In this document: piece by piece, positions 31,900 to 39,909 of the stretch | How positions within the stretch are numbered: the first letter of the stretch is position 1 | Layout of the letters: each line of letters starts with the position of its first letter | Origin: RUG11551 sp045586185 | GTDB taxonomy: Bacteria; Planctomycetota; Planctomycetia; Pirellulales; Thermoguttaceae | DNA length: 64,000 bases | NCBI GenBank assembly: GCA_045586185.1 | Contig: JAZMZV010000160.1 | Span: 13,613 to 77,612, forward strand | Direction: 5' to 3' | Notes under the pieces: model-generated | What the model was told of the DNA's origin: nothing | The model's database searches: none | Seen by the model: only the letters and a program-made list of their open reading frames with translations | Made by a program: the position numbers and the translations under genes

Positions 31900-34611
31900 A
31901 TGAAATTCCATTTACTGTATATAAAGCTGGTTCGCATAGCGCGTCTGTTTCCAGGAATAGTATTATTCCTTTGGATAACGTCGTCATGCGCTCTTTTCTC
32001 TCAGGATTCAAATCCGGAAACCGCTCCTGCTCTGTCCAATAACGCCGAACCGTTAGTCTTGCCCGGCGTTTTCCCATGGGACGACCCCGTCAAACCAATG
32101 TCTCGCGTACGCACTCTTTCTCCTCAGGAACAAGACAAGGCGCAAGCGCGAATTCTGTTTTCCGCCGCCCGAGATCTGGAACGGCGAAGCGAAGTTCATA
32201 AAAAGTTTTACGGAGACGATTTTCCAAACGAATCAAAAAATTCTCAACGAATTAAATATTCGTCATATCAAAAACGTTTGCTGGAAGCGCAGGCGTTAAA
32301 AAATTATCAGCGCGCAGCGCGTCTTGACCCGAATACGACAACGTCCATTCGAATTGTTGAAATGGCGTGTCTTCGAGAACAGTACGATTTGGCGGCTCGA
32401 TACGTAGACGAAATGTACTATCAGCAGCAGCCCGTCGGAGGAATAGACCCGATGCTGCTGCGTCAGCTGGCTTCCGGACTCGTTCGCATTGAAGAAGTGG
32501 AAGAGGCGTATAAACTCTATAAGTCGATGCTGGAAAAGCTCGGTTCGCGATTTGATCCGCAAGCGGTTGTTCTTAATTATGAAACAGCCCGCTGCGCCTA
32601 TTTGGCGGAGGATTACGCTCAGGCGTCGGATTGCTTTGAATTCGTCTATCGCGCCGCCAAAGACCCGAAAGAGTTCGGTCTTCCTCCTCGTCTGATTGAC
32701 GCTTTGCAAATTGAAAAGGCGGATACGCTCCGCTTGGCGGCGGACGCTTTTTTGATGGACAACCGTTTTGAAAGAGCGGAACTGTTCTTTGAAATGGCAG
32801 ACAAGCTCAATAGAAACGCGCCTGTTTTGGCGTATCATAAAGCTCGAATCGCTTTGGCAAGAAAAGATTTTGACGCGGCGAAAAATTACCTCGTTGAAGC
32901 GTTAAAGGGAGACTTGTCCGGCGAAGGACAAGAGCCGATGTTTCTTCTGGAAGAACTGGCAGAGAAAATGCATCAGCCGGAATTTGTCGACCAGACGCTT
33001 CAAACGCTTGTCGATAAAATCACCCAGAAAGTTCAGACGCTTCAAAAGAAAATGGCGTCGTCTTCACAGTTAAAGAAGCTTCTTACCAGTTTTGACAACG
33101 ACGTTTGGGAGTACTATTGTGACTCGTTGGCTAAAAAGGACAAAAAAGACGAGGCGATAAAACTGCTCAAACGTTATTATAACGTCAAGCCCAATAACGA
33201 TATGCTTAACAAGACGATCCAGTATCAGTTGGAAACGGGTCGTTTTTCAGACGCCTTCGATACGATAGCTCGTCTGTTCAAGGTGAATGGCAGTATCGGT
33301 TCAATTTCGGGAACGACGTCAACATTTCTCAAAGACGATGAAAACCGCCAGGCTTTTGCTGCCGCGGCGGCAGACGCTCAAAATAAAATTCTTGCAGACG
33401 CCGCCGATAACGGCTACCATATCGAAAAAGGCTGGTCAGTATTCCATGCCGGCGCTGTCAGCATGGCGCTTATGGGCGCTTATCAGCGTTTTTCCGCTCC
33501 CAATAGGGCGACGTCGCCAGACGACGAATCTTCCGACGCCAGACCGGAAAGCGTTCACATTACAGAGATTCGCCCGTTTGTAGAATATGCGATGTCGAAA
33601 GGCGTTGTCCCTCAGATGACGCCCAAACGCAAAAACGCCATTGAATCGGCTCTGTCAAAAGCGTCACAGCTAATAGCGGGCGGAGACGATTCCGAAGATA
33701 TGGTTCTTCCTCCCGGCTCGCTCAATGGTCAAAACATTGGCATGACGTGGGGTTTATGCCTCTTGCGAGATTACCAATACGCGTCCGCCGTCAAGGCGTT
33801 TAACGACGTTAAAAAATGGTTTTCAACGAAAAAGGGCATCAACGGCTGCAATTACTATCTCTCAGGCGCGCTGATTCTTAACAAACAGTACGATGAAGCA
33901 ATTGAGAAGATAGACTCCTGTCTCAAGAACTCGCCTGACTACATCGAATTCCTCGTCCGAAAGGCGTGGCTGTTGTATTTGTCTGACAGGATAGACGAAT
34001 CAGAGGCTCTTTACGAAAAGATTATTGCTGACAACGTTGACAACTACGAAGACGACCTGGTTCAGGAAAACGTTTCGGAAGCGCGTCATTCGCTTTCCGG
34101 CATTTACGACCTTCGCTGCGCCGATCCCAATCTGGACGAATCCAAAAAGAAGGATTATCAAAAGAAAAGCCTGGAGTTGCTGGAACAGGTTCTGGACGAA
34201 TACCCCGCTTCTCTGATTGCCATGAACTCTCTGGCGTACATGCAGGCGGAGCAAAATATCAATCTGCACCGCGCTGAAAAGATGTCGCGCCGCACCATAG
34301 AAGAAGAGCCTAAAAACGCCGCTTATCTGGATACGTTGGGCTGGATAGAGTATCGAATGCAAAAATACGACGAAGCCATTGATTTGATTCAGCGCAGCTT
34401 AAAAGAATATCAAGACCCGCTGGTTTACGATCATTTGGGCGACGTTTATGCGGCGAAAAACGATCAGGACAACGCAAAGTCCGCATGGAAAAAGGCGTTG
34501 GAACTGATCGACAACGAAGTGGAAAAGTCGCATCCGCATCTGCGGGCGACCCTTGAAAAGAAGCTCAACAGCGTTCACCCTCCATCAGAAGAAGAACCGG
34601 ATTCGAAATGA
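31900..34611 (+). CDS. Large secreted TPR protein
   Basis: The 903-residue protein has an N-terminal hydrophobic segment (about 12-30) ending ITSSCALFSQ, a signal peptide. A weak lipobox is possible but its -3 position is poor. The rest is nearly all helical repeats. TPR units are clear at about 185-330 (AYKLYKSMLEK, RAELFFEMADKL), 390-450, 640-720 (DEAIEKIDSCLKNSPDYIEFLVRKAWLLY) and 790-880 (AYLDTLGWIEYRMQKYDEAIDLIQRSL). It probably scaffolds an envelope complex. No catalytic domain is seen. It is preceded by a hairpin and followed by an AGCT-type heptamer element. Confidence 0.75.
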   Translation: MKFHLLYIKLVRIARLFPGIVLFLWITSSCALFSQDSNPETAPALSNNAEPLVLPGVFPWDDPVKPMSRVRTLSPQEQDKAQARILFSAARDLERRSEVHKKFYGDDFPNESKNSQRIKYSSYQKRLLEAQALKNYQRAARLDPNTTTSIRIVEMACLREQYDLAARYVDEMYYQQQPVGGIDPMLLRQLASGLVRIEEVEEAYKLYKSMLEKLGSRFDPQAVVLNYETARCAYLAEDYAQASDCFEFVYRAAKDPKEFGLPPRLIDALQIEKADTLRLAADAFLMDNRFERAELFFEMADKLNRNAPVLAYHKARIALARKDFDAAKNYLVEALKGDLSGEGQEPMFLLEELAEKMHQPEFVDQTLQTLVDKITQKVQTLQKKMASSSQLKKLLTSFDNDVWEYYCDSLAKKDKKDEAIKLLKRYYNVKPNNDMLNKTIQYQLETGRFSDAFDTIARLFKVNGSIGSISGTTSTFLKDDENRQAFAAAAADAQNKILADAADNGYHIEKGWSVFHAGAVSMALMGAYQRFSAPNRATSPDDESSDARPESVHITEIRPFVEYAMSKGVVPQMTPKRKNAIESALSKASQLIAGGDDSEDMVLPPGSLNGQNIGMTWGLCLLRDYQYASAVKAFNDVKKWFSTKKGINGCNYYLSGALILNKQYDEAIEKIDSCLKNSPDYIEFLVRKAWLLYLSDRIDESEALYEKIIADNVDNYEDDLVQENVSEARHSLSGIYDLRCADPNLDESKKKDYQKKSLELLEQVLDEYPASLIAMNSLAYMQAEQNINLHRAEKMSRRTIEEEPKNAAYLDTLGWIEYRMQKYDEAIDLIQRSLKEYQDPLVYDHLGDVYAAKNDQDNAKSAWKKALELIDNEVEKSHPHLRATLEKKLNSVHPPSEEEPDSK

Positions 34612-34618
34612 TATACTG

Positions 34619-34726
34619 AAGCTTTTAGCTTCTAGCTTGATTATTTTAGTTTCAGGCTTTAAATGTTAACGCTAAGAATCACAAATGCACAAGCTAATGG
34701 CTAGTAACTAATAGCTAGCAGCTTAT
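34619..34726. repeat. Heptamer element, AGCT type
   Basis: Left arm TAGCTTT/TAGCTTC units, core AAATGTTAACGCTAAGAA, right arm AGCTAAT GGCTAGT AACTAAT AGCTAGC. The core and right arm are closely matched at 55479-55594. It starts about 8 bp after a stop codon and stops about 48 bp before yebC. Confidence 0.75.
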
Positions 34727-34773
34727 TTTTAACAAATCACTTAACCACAAATTATAGAAAGAGGTAAGACAAC

Positions 34774-35562
34774 ATGTCAGGACATTCACATTGGGCTGGA
34801 ATCAAACACAAGAAAGCGCTGGTCGATAACAAACGCGGACGTCTGTGGAGCAAACTTTCCAAGGCGATCATCGTCGCTGCCAAAGCGGGCGGCGGGGACA
34901 TTGACACCAACCTCAAACTTCGTTACGCCATTGACGAAGCCAAGGCGGTCAGTATGCCGAAGGAAAACATTCAGCGCGCCATCAAAAAGGGAACCGGCGA
35001 ACTGGAAGGCGGCAACCTTGACGAACTGATGTACGAGGGCTACGGAGCAGGCGGAAGCGCCGTTATCGCTGAAGTCCTTACCGACAACCGCAACCGAACC
35101 GCTCCGGAAATCCGCAAGATTTTCGAAGTCTGCGGCGGCAAGATGGGCAACCCCGGCTGCGTAGCGTTCATGTTTGACCGCAAAGGTCAGTTCCACATTC
35201 CGGTTGAGCAGATGCCGGACGAAGACGCCATGACGGAACTCGTTCTCGACCTGGGCGGCGAAGACTGCACGATTGAAGAAGATTACGACGACAACGACAA
35301 CCTCGTTAAGTACTATAATGTTCTTTGCTCGACCGATGATTTCGGCGCCATGATGCAGGCGTTTACCGACAAGGGCTTGCACCCGACGAAGTCGCAGATG
35401 GTTCGCATTGCAACCAACACGGTTGAACTGGGTCTGGACGACGCCCGCAAGGCGCTCAAGCTGTTCGATCGTTTGGACGAACACGACGACGTTCAGAACG
35501 TCTTCGCCAACTTCGTCATTCCGGAAGACGTCCAGAAACAGCTGGATGCGGAAGAAGAGTAA
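34774..35562 (+). CDS. YebC/PmpR-family protein
   Basis: This 262-residue protein starts MSGHSHWAGIKHKKALVDNK, the invariant YebC N-terminus, followed by the KAKAG.. helical domain, YEGYGAGGSAVIAEVLTDNRNRT and the C-terminal acidic domain. The family was long described as transcriptional regulators; recent work on YebC-type proteins also links them to translation of proline-rich sequences. Which applies here is open. The start is supported by GAGG 13 nt upstream. It is followed by a good intrinsic terminator, so it closes its transcript. Confidence 0.93.
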   Translation: MSGHSHWAGIKHKKALVDNKRGRLWSKLSKAIIVAAKAGGGDIDTNLKLRYAIDEAKAVSMPKENIQRAIKKGTGELEGGNLDELMYEGYGAGGSAVIAEVLTDNRNRTAPEIRKIFEVCGGKMGNPGCVAFMFDRKGQFHIPVEQMPDEDAMTELVLDLGGEDCTIEEDYDDNDNLVKYYNVLCSTDDFGAMMQAFTDKGLHPTKSQMVRIATNTVELGLDDARKALKLFDRLDEHDDVQNVFANFVIPEDVQKQLDAEEE

Positions 35563-35581
35563 TATAGATACTTTTTGACGA

Positions 35582-35613
35582 CCCCCGGGAACGTGAGTTC
35601 CTGGGGTTTCTTT
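35582..35613 (+). terminator. Intrinsic terminator after yebC
   Basis: CCCCGGGAAC (35583-35592), loop GTGA, GTTCCTGGGG (35597-35606) form a 10-bp stem with one G-T pair, followed by TTTCTTT (35607-35613). Confidence 0.8.
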
Positions 35614-35701
35614 GGAAATTCTGATCCAAACTACCAGAAATCTGCTTAATTAGCGTCTTTTTTTGTAACCAAAAATTTTACGAAATATTTGTTCTAAATA
35701 C

Positions 35702-35730
35702 TTGACATCTATTTAGAGATAATTTATAAT
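35702..35730 (+). promoter_or_regulatory. Consensus sigma-70 promoter
   Basis: TTGACA (35702-35707) and TATAAT (35725-35730) match consensus exactly with the ideal 17-bp spacer, about 100 bp upstream of the secreted hydrolase ATG at 35834. It is the strongest promoter by sequence in the window. The leader carries no obvious Shine-Dalgarno at the ATG. Confidence 0.75.
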
Positions 35731-35833
35731 ATAATAGTTCTGAGTTTTGAGATTCGGGTTAGAATCTGCTTTTCTCAGAACGCGGATATTTCGAACTAAC
35801 AAATAACTATTAACTCAGAACCTGGACCTTACC

Positions 35834-36748
35834 ATGAAAAGTCGCATTTTATTATTGTTGACGGCGGTCTTTACCCTCGTCGTTGGAATAGAATCCGTTT
35901 TTGCGCAAAACGTTTTGCCATCTCAAACGCTCAAGGGTGAAGATTTTATTACTCGCGACGGCGTTCAGCTTGTCGGTACGTACTATCCTTCTACCGTCGG
36001 GAAAGAAGCCGTTCCTGTTATGATTATTCAGGATCTTGACGAAGATCGCAAGACTCTTCATTCATTGGCTGTTTCGCTTCAGGAACAGGGCTGCGCCGTT
36101 GTTACTCTGGACGTTCGCGGTCAGGGCGACAGCAATAAATACATTAGAACGCTTCCCGGGAAAAACGACGTGATTGAAAAACCGCTCGGAAAAGTGGCTC
36201 CCAACAGAGACAACCTCAGACGCATGGTCGAAGTTGACATTGAAACCTTTAAGCGTTTTTTAAACAGACAAAACAACGACGGAAAACTCAATGTGAAAAA
36301 ACTGTGTCTGGTTGGCGTTGGCGGGTCAGGCTGCGCTCTGGCGACCGCCTATGCTACGATGGACTGCTCCTGGGCTTCTCAAGGGCAGGGCGCTGACGTT
36401 CGCGCCTTGGCTCTGGTTTCGCCTCGTCTGAAATCCGGATTGGCGTCGATGCCATCTCCGCTGCCTAAAAATCTTAACAGCTTGTGCGTTTACATCTGGT
36501 ATGGCGAAGAAGATCTTCGCGTTGCCAAAGAAGGCGAAGCAATCGCAAAGATGTTCAGACTGCAGCGACCCGGAGACGAAAAAAAAGAAGTCGTTGACAG
36601 ACTCCTTTATGAAGTCAAAGTCAAAACGCGTCTTCAGGGACTCAAACTCATCACAGCGGAAAACAGCGTTGTTGAACGACATCTGAAAAAATTCATTGAA
36701 ATCAAACTGCAAAAGAAAGATTTCCCCGCCTGGAGCATGAAGGAGTAA
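35834..36748 (+). CDS. Secreted alpha/beta-hydrolase-like protein
   Basis: This 304-residue protein has a signal peptide (1-24, ending SVFAQ). The core resembles dienelactone-hydrolase/prolyl-oligopeptidase-type folds: LVGTYYPS, VMIIQDLDEDRKTLHSLAVSLQEQGCAVVTLDVRGQGDS and a nucleophile-elbow region LVGVGGSGCALATAYA, where the expected GxSxG reads GGSGC, so the serine may be shifted or lost. A later YIWYGEEDLRV segment fits the acid strand. Catalytic activity is uncertain. It sits under the strongest promoter of the window and is followed by a heptamer element and a secreted HEAT/TPR protein. Confidence 0.65.
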   Translation: MKSRILLLLTAVFTLVVGIESVFAQNVLPSQTLKGEDFITRDGVQLVGTYYPSTVGKEAVPVMIIQDLDEDRKTLHSLAVSLQEQGCAVVTLDVRGQGDSNKYIRTLPGKNDVIEKPLGKVAPNRDNLRRMVEVDIETFKRFLNRQNNDGKLNVKKLCLVGVGGSGCALATAYATMDCSWASQGQGADVRALALVSPRLKSGLASMPSPLPKNLNSLCVYIWYGEEDLRVAKEGEAIAKMFRLQRPGDEKKEVVDRLLYEVKVKTRLQGLKLITAENSVVERHLKKFIEIKLQKKDFPAWSMKE

Positions 36749-36838
36749 TTCGGAATTCGGAATTCGGAATTAGGAAATAGGAATTACGCTTCGCGCCTCA
36801 ATAATTCCGCATTCCGCATTCCGAATTCCGCATTAAAA
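36744..36838. repeat. Heptamer element, AATTCGG/TCCGCAT type
   Basis: AATTCGG x3, AATTAGG, then core ATTACGCTTCGCGCCTCAA and right arm TCCGCAT TCCGCAT TCCGAAT TCCGCAT. The TAA stop of the hydrolase gene is the first word of the left arm. The element ends 5 bp before the next ATG. Arms are complementary. Confidence 0.82.
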
Positions 36839-36843
36839 TAGCC

Positions 36844-38556
36844 ATGACATTCAAACCAACAATCTTCGTTCTGACGATAACATTTCTGACCGCGCTGACT
36901 CTTTCCAGTCGTCTGTTTGCGGATGCGGTTCCAGACGCTAACGCTGTTTCCCAGCTCGTTGCTCAGCTTGGCGACGACGATTGCATGGTTCGCAACAACG
37001 CTCAGGAAATCCTGTTGGGTTTTGGAAACTCCGTTAAGGCGGAACTGGAAAAGGCGTTAGCGACAACGCAAGATCCGGAAATCTATCAGCGCTTGCAGTT
37101 TATTCTTCAGTCCATTCCCGTTGTTTGGGACGAGCCGGGAGACGAACCAGAGCTGTCGAAGTTTATTCAGCAATATCGTCGCGCAAGCTGCCTTTCCAGA
37201 ATGATTGTTATGGAGGAACTGCGCCGGCTGCCGATAGAAATTCAGATTAAAGCGCTGGATAGAATTTTGCAGAAAGAGCAAAACAAAGGAACTGCTCTTT
37301 TTGCCGCCATGGCTATATGGTACTGGCGTCCGGAATCTGACAGCCCGCAATACGCTCAAATAACCCGGTATGTCAACGACGCCTGGAAAGATTCCAAAAG
37401 CGCGGCGCTTAAAAATCTGTATTATCTTGTTAACTACAAACAAATCAGAGCGGAAGCGACTTTATGGTTTGACAATCAGCTTCAAAACACAGTCGATTTG
37501 AATCGCATCCCGTCAAAGTCTGCTGAACTGATTCCGGAATACGTTGGAACCATTTTGGCTGAATTCGCCCGACGGGAAGCGGAATCGCTTGTGCCAATCG
37601 ACGAACTTCCAGACAGAAAACGAATTAAATTCCCAGCGCCAAAATTTGGGACGTCTTCGTCGGTTGTTATTGTCAATGGCGTAGTTCAAAAACAGTTTTG
37701 TGTTCGCGGTCAGGTTCTCTCTGCACTGTCAAATTCCAGTATGGCAGGCGCCCAAAGCTTGTCAACGGCTTCGGTTATTCCGCTGCTCGGTCCGATTTAT
37801 CTGTCTCACCGCGGAATGGAAAATGACGCTGACGCCTGGCTGAAATGGGAATTGTCCAATGCAAGAAACGTTACAGTCCTGCTGCACAGGACAATTGCGG
37901 AAACTCTTCATGAATACGGTCTTGATAAAGCAGCCGCAGACTTTTTGGAGTCAACAATCGCTGACAACAACTCAACAAACAAAGAACAGATTCGGATTCT
38001 GTCCACGGACGACAAAGGACGCCTTGGGTATTTTCGCGCCTGTCAGGCAAAACAGGAAAACAAACCGGATAAACAATGGGAATTTCTCAAGGAATCCTTA
38101 AAAGCGGATAAAGAAGAATTAGACTCTCTGATTATGCAATGGGAGCTTTGTCAACTTCCTGCCGAGGAAAACAAAATTGCCGCTATTACAGACGAGGTCC
38201 GAAAGCAGGTTGATGAAAGCATCGAGAAGCTGCTTTCAGAACTGAATGAAGACATTATCAACAGCGGCACGGATTCGTATACCCAGCTCAATAAATACGC
38301 CTGGTTGGCAGTCAAAACAAACCGGCATTTGGATAACGCCCTTAAATATTCCAAAGAAGCTGTTGAGATCAATCCAACGTCTTCTGCCTGTATTGATACG
38401 TTGGCTCACTGTTACGCCGCTAACGGCGATTTAGACAAAGCCGTCGAATTCCAAAATCAGGCTGTTGCATTAGAACCCATTTCACAAGTGTTGTATAACA
38501 ATTTGTTACATTTCAAGGAACTTAAAGAAAAAGAGACAATGAAAGACGACAATTAG
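36844..38556 (+). CDS. Secreted HEAT/TPR-like protein
   Basis: This 570-residue protein has a signal peptide (1-27, ending RLFADA). The N-terminal part has a HEAT-like repeat (VAQLGDDDCMVRNNAQEILLGFG). The middle is helical and has LPDRKRIKFPAPKFG and a short beta segment. The C-terminal ~120 residues hold TPR units (DNALKYSKEAVEINPTSSACIDTLAHCYAANGDLDKAVEFQNQAVALEP). This architecture recurs in planctomycete secretomes without a known role. It shares its operon with the preceding hydrolase. Confidence 0.7.
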   Translation: MTFKPTIFVLTITFLTALTLSSRLFADAVPDANAVSQLVAQLGDDDCMVRNNAQEILLGFGNSVKAELEKALATTQDPEIYQRLQFILQSIPVVWDEPGDEPELSKFIQQYRRASCLSRMIVMEELRRLPIEIQIKALDRILQKEQNKGTALFAAMAIWYWRPESDSPQYAQITRYVNDAWKDSKSAALKNLYYLVNYKQIRAEATLWFDNQLQNTVDLNRIPSKSAELIPEYVGTILAEFARREAESLVPIDELPDRKRIKFPAPKFGTSSSVVIVNGVVQKQFCVRGQVLSALSNSSMAGAQSLSTASVIPLLGPIYLSHRGMENDADAWLKWELSNARNVTVLLHRTIAETLHEYGLDKAAADFLESTIADNNSTNKEQIRILSTDDKGRLGYFRACQAKQENKPDKQWEFLKESLKADKEELDSLIMQWELCQLPAEENKIAAITDEVRKQVDESIEKLLSELNEDIINSGTDSYTQLNKYAWLAVKTNRHLDNALKYSKEAVEINPTSSACIDTLAHCYAANGDLDKAVEFQNQAVALEPISQVLYNNLLHFKELKEKETMKDDN

Positions 38557-38722
38557 GCGAGCTGGGGCGCGTTAGTCCCGGAAAAACCGCGCAGCGGTCA
38601 AATAATTACGAATCAAACTGCGTAACTTTGCTGCGTTTCACGCCCACGGGTTTACACCCGAGGTTCGCCCAGGTTGTCGTTTTGTTACAGCCTTTCATTC
38701 ACTCGCAACTCCTAACTAATTC
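38555..38722. repeat. Dispersed repeat patch with heptamer arm
   Basis: AGGCGAGCTGGGGCGCGTTA then GTCCCGGAAAAACC (38555-38586) matches 15315-15347 with compensating changes. A CGGGTTTACACCCG hairpin follows at about 38648-38661. The end is CTCGCAA CTCCTAA CTAATTC (38699-38719), heptamer words that lead to the DUF1559 start. Confidence 0.6.
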
Positions 38723-38732
38723 GTTACCTATC

Positions 38733-39794
38733 ATGACTCATCGCAACTCATTCCAATTCCGTTTCGCCTTTACCCTGGTCGAACTTTTGGTTGTTATGAC
38801 TATTATCGGAATTTTGATGGCAATGCTGCTTCCTGCTATCAATGCCGCCCGGGAGAATGGCCGTCAGCTTCAGTGCCAAAACAACCTCAACCAGATCGGC
38901 AAAGCCTGTCAAAACCACATCACCACAAAAGGCTCGTTGCCTTGTGGCGGAAAGTACAATTACATCGGCCAAGCTGAGTTGGACGACGACGGAGGAAAGG
39001 GTTCAACTGAAAAACAGGTTGGCGGCTGGATTTTCAATCTTCTGCCGTATGTTGAACAGAACTCCCTGTATCAAATGACAAGACAAGGCGATGTCGCTCG
39101 TGGACGAGTTGCTGCAACGCCGATCCCGTTGTTTTATTGTCCCTCACGCCGCAAGGCGCAGGGGTATCCGATGGATTCGTCTTCTAAGCCGGCAAATATG
39201 TCGGTTGAAAATGTGAAAGACGGATTGTACGGTAAAACCGACTATGCTGCCAACGGGGGAAATTCAAATAATATCTTCCAGGGAGCTGAAGCGGCAACAA
39301 TCGCTTCAAATGAACAGCTTTCTGGAGTCGTTCGTCCGATGAAACCTGTCTCTGACAAAGAGATTCGCGACGGCAAATCGCATACGATTCTTGCTGCTGA
39401 AAAGTACCTCCCGCCAGAACAATACGAAACCGGTTCGAATCCGGGCGACAAATCTGTCTGGCTGGTCGGTTGGAGTATTGAAAACATTCGATTCGCTCCG
39501 TATTTTAACGGTCAAACCGGAAAACCGGAACTGTACACCGGCTGGGAAACAAAGAGTCCTACCTGTGATGAAACCGCCGAGGGCAACAAAGTCAGAATGC
39601 CAAGACCGGATACGCGCGGAGAAGGGCTTTCAGGCAACGTTATCAATTTTGGCGCCCCGCACTCGTCCTTCATGCAAGCTGTTATGGTTGACTCCTCCGT
39701 CAGACAAATTAAATACGCCATCAATCCTAAAGTCTTTGGATGTCTGTGCAACCGCGCTGACGACGTCGGAATTAACCCGATGGACTTGAATTAA
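38733..39794 (+). CDS. DUF1559 prepilin-like protein
   Basis: The ATG at 38733 gives 353 residues. A short basic leader precedes the type IV prepilin motif FTLVELLVVMTIIGILMAML, with cleavage expected just before Phe. The DUF1559 domain follows: AINAARENGRQLQCQNNLNQIGKACQNH, the FNLLPYVEQNSLYQM strand and the C-terminal PHSSFMQAVMVDSSVRQI. Such proteins (SBP_bac_10, DUF1559) are strongly expanded in Planctomycetes and are the best lineage marker here. The upstream ATG at 38628 would place 35 non-family residues before the prepilin motif, and is rejected. The function is unclear; pseudopilin-like secretion or surface roles are proposed. Confidence 0.9.
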   Translation: MTHRNSFQFRFAFTLVELLVVMTIIGILMAMLLPAINAARENGRQLQCQNNLNQIGKACQNHITTKGSLPCGGKYNYIGQAELDDDGGKGSTEKQVGGWIFNLLPYVEQNSLYQMTRQGDVARGRVAATPIPLFYCPSRRKAQGYPMDSSSKPANMSVENVKDGLYGKTDYAANGGNSNNIFQGAEAATIASNEQLSGVVRPMKPVSDKEIRDGKSHTILAAEKYLPPEQYETGSNPGDKSVWLVGWSIENIRFAPYFNGQTGKPELYTGWETKSPTCDETAEGNKVRMPRPDTRGEGLSGNVINFGAPHSSFMQAVMVDSSVRQIKYAINPKVFGCLCNRADDVGINPMDLN

Positions 39795-39899
39795 TTAGGA
39801 ATTCGGAATTAGGAATTCGGAATTACGCTTCGCGCCTCAATAATACTATGTTGATCGCGAAGCGTTATTAATAAATCCGCATTCCGAATTCCGAATTAA
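39793..39899. repeat. Heptamer element, AATTCGG/TCCGAAT type
   Basis: AATTAGG AATTCGG AATTAGG AATTCGG, core ATTACGCTTCGCGCCTCAA, then a second core-like inverted word CGCGAAGCGTTATTAA and right arm TCCGCAT TCCGAAT TCCGAAT. It starts 1-2 bp from the DUF1559 stop codon and ends 10 bp before the next ATG. Confidence 0.8.
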
Positions 39900-39909
39900 A
39901 TAAACACCA

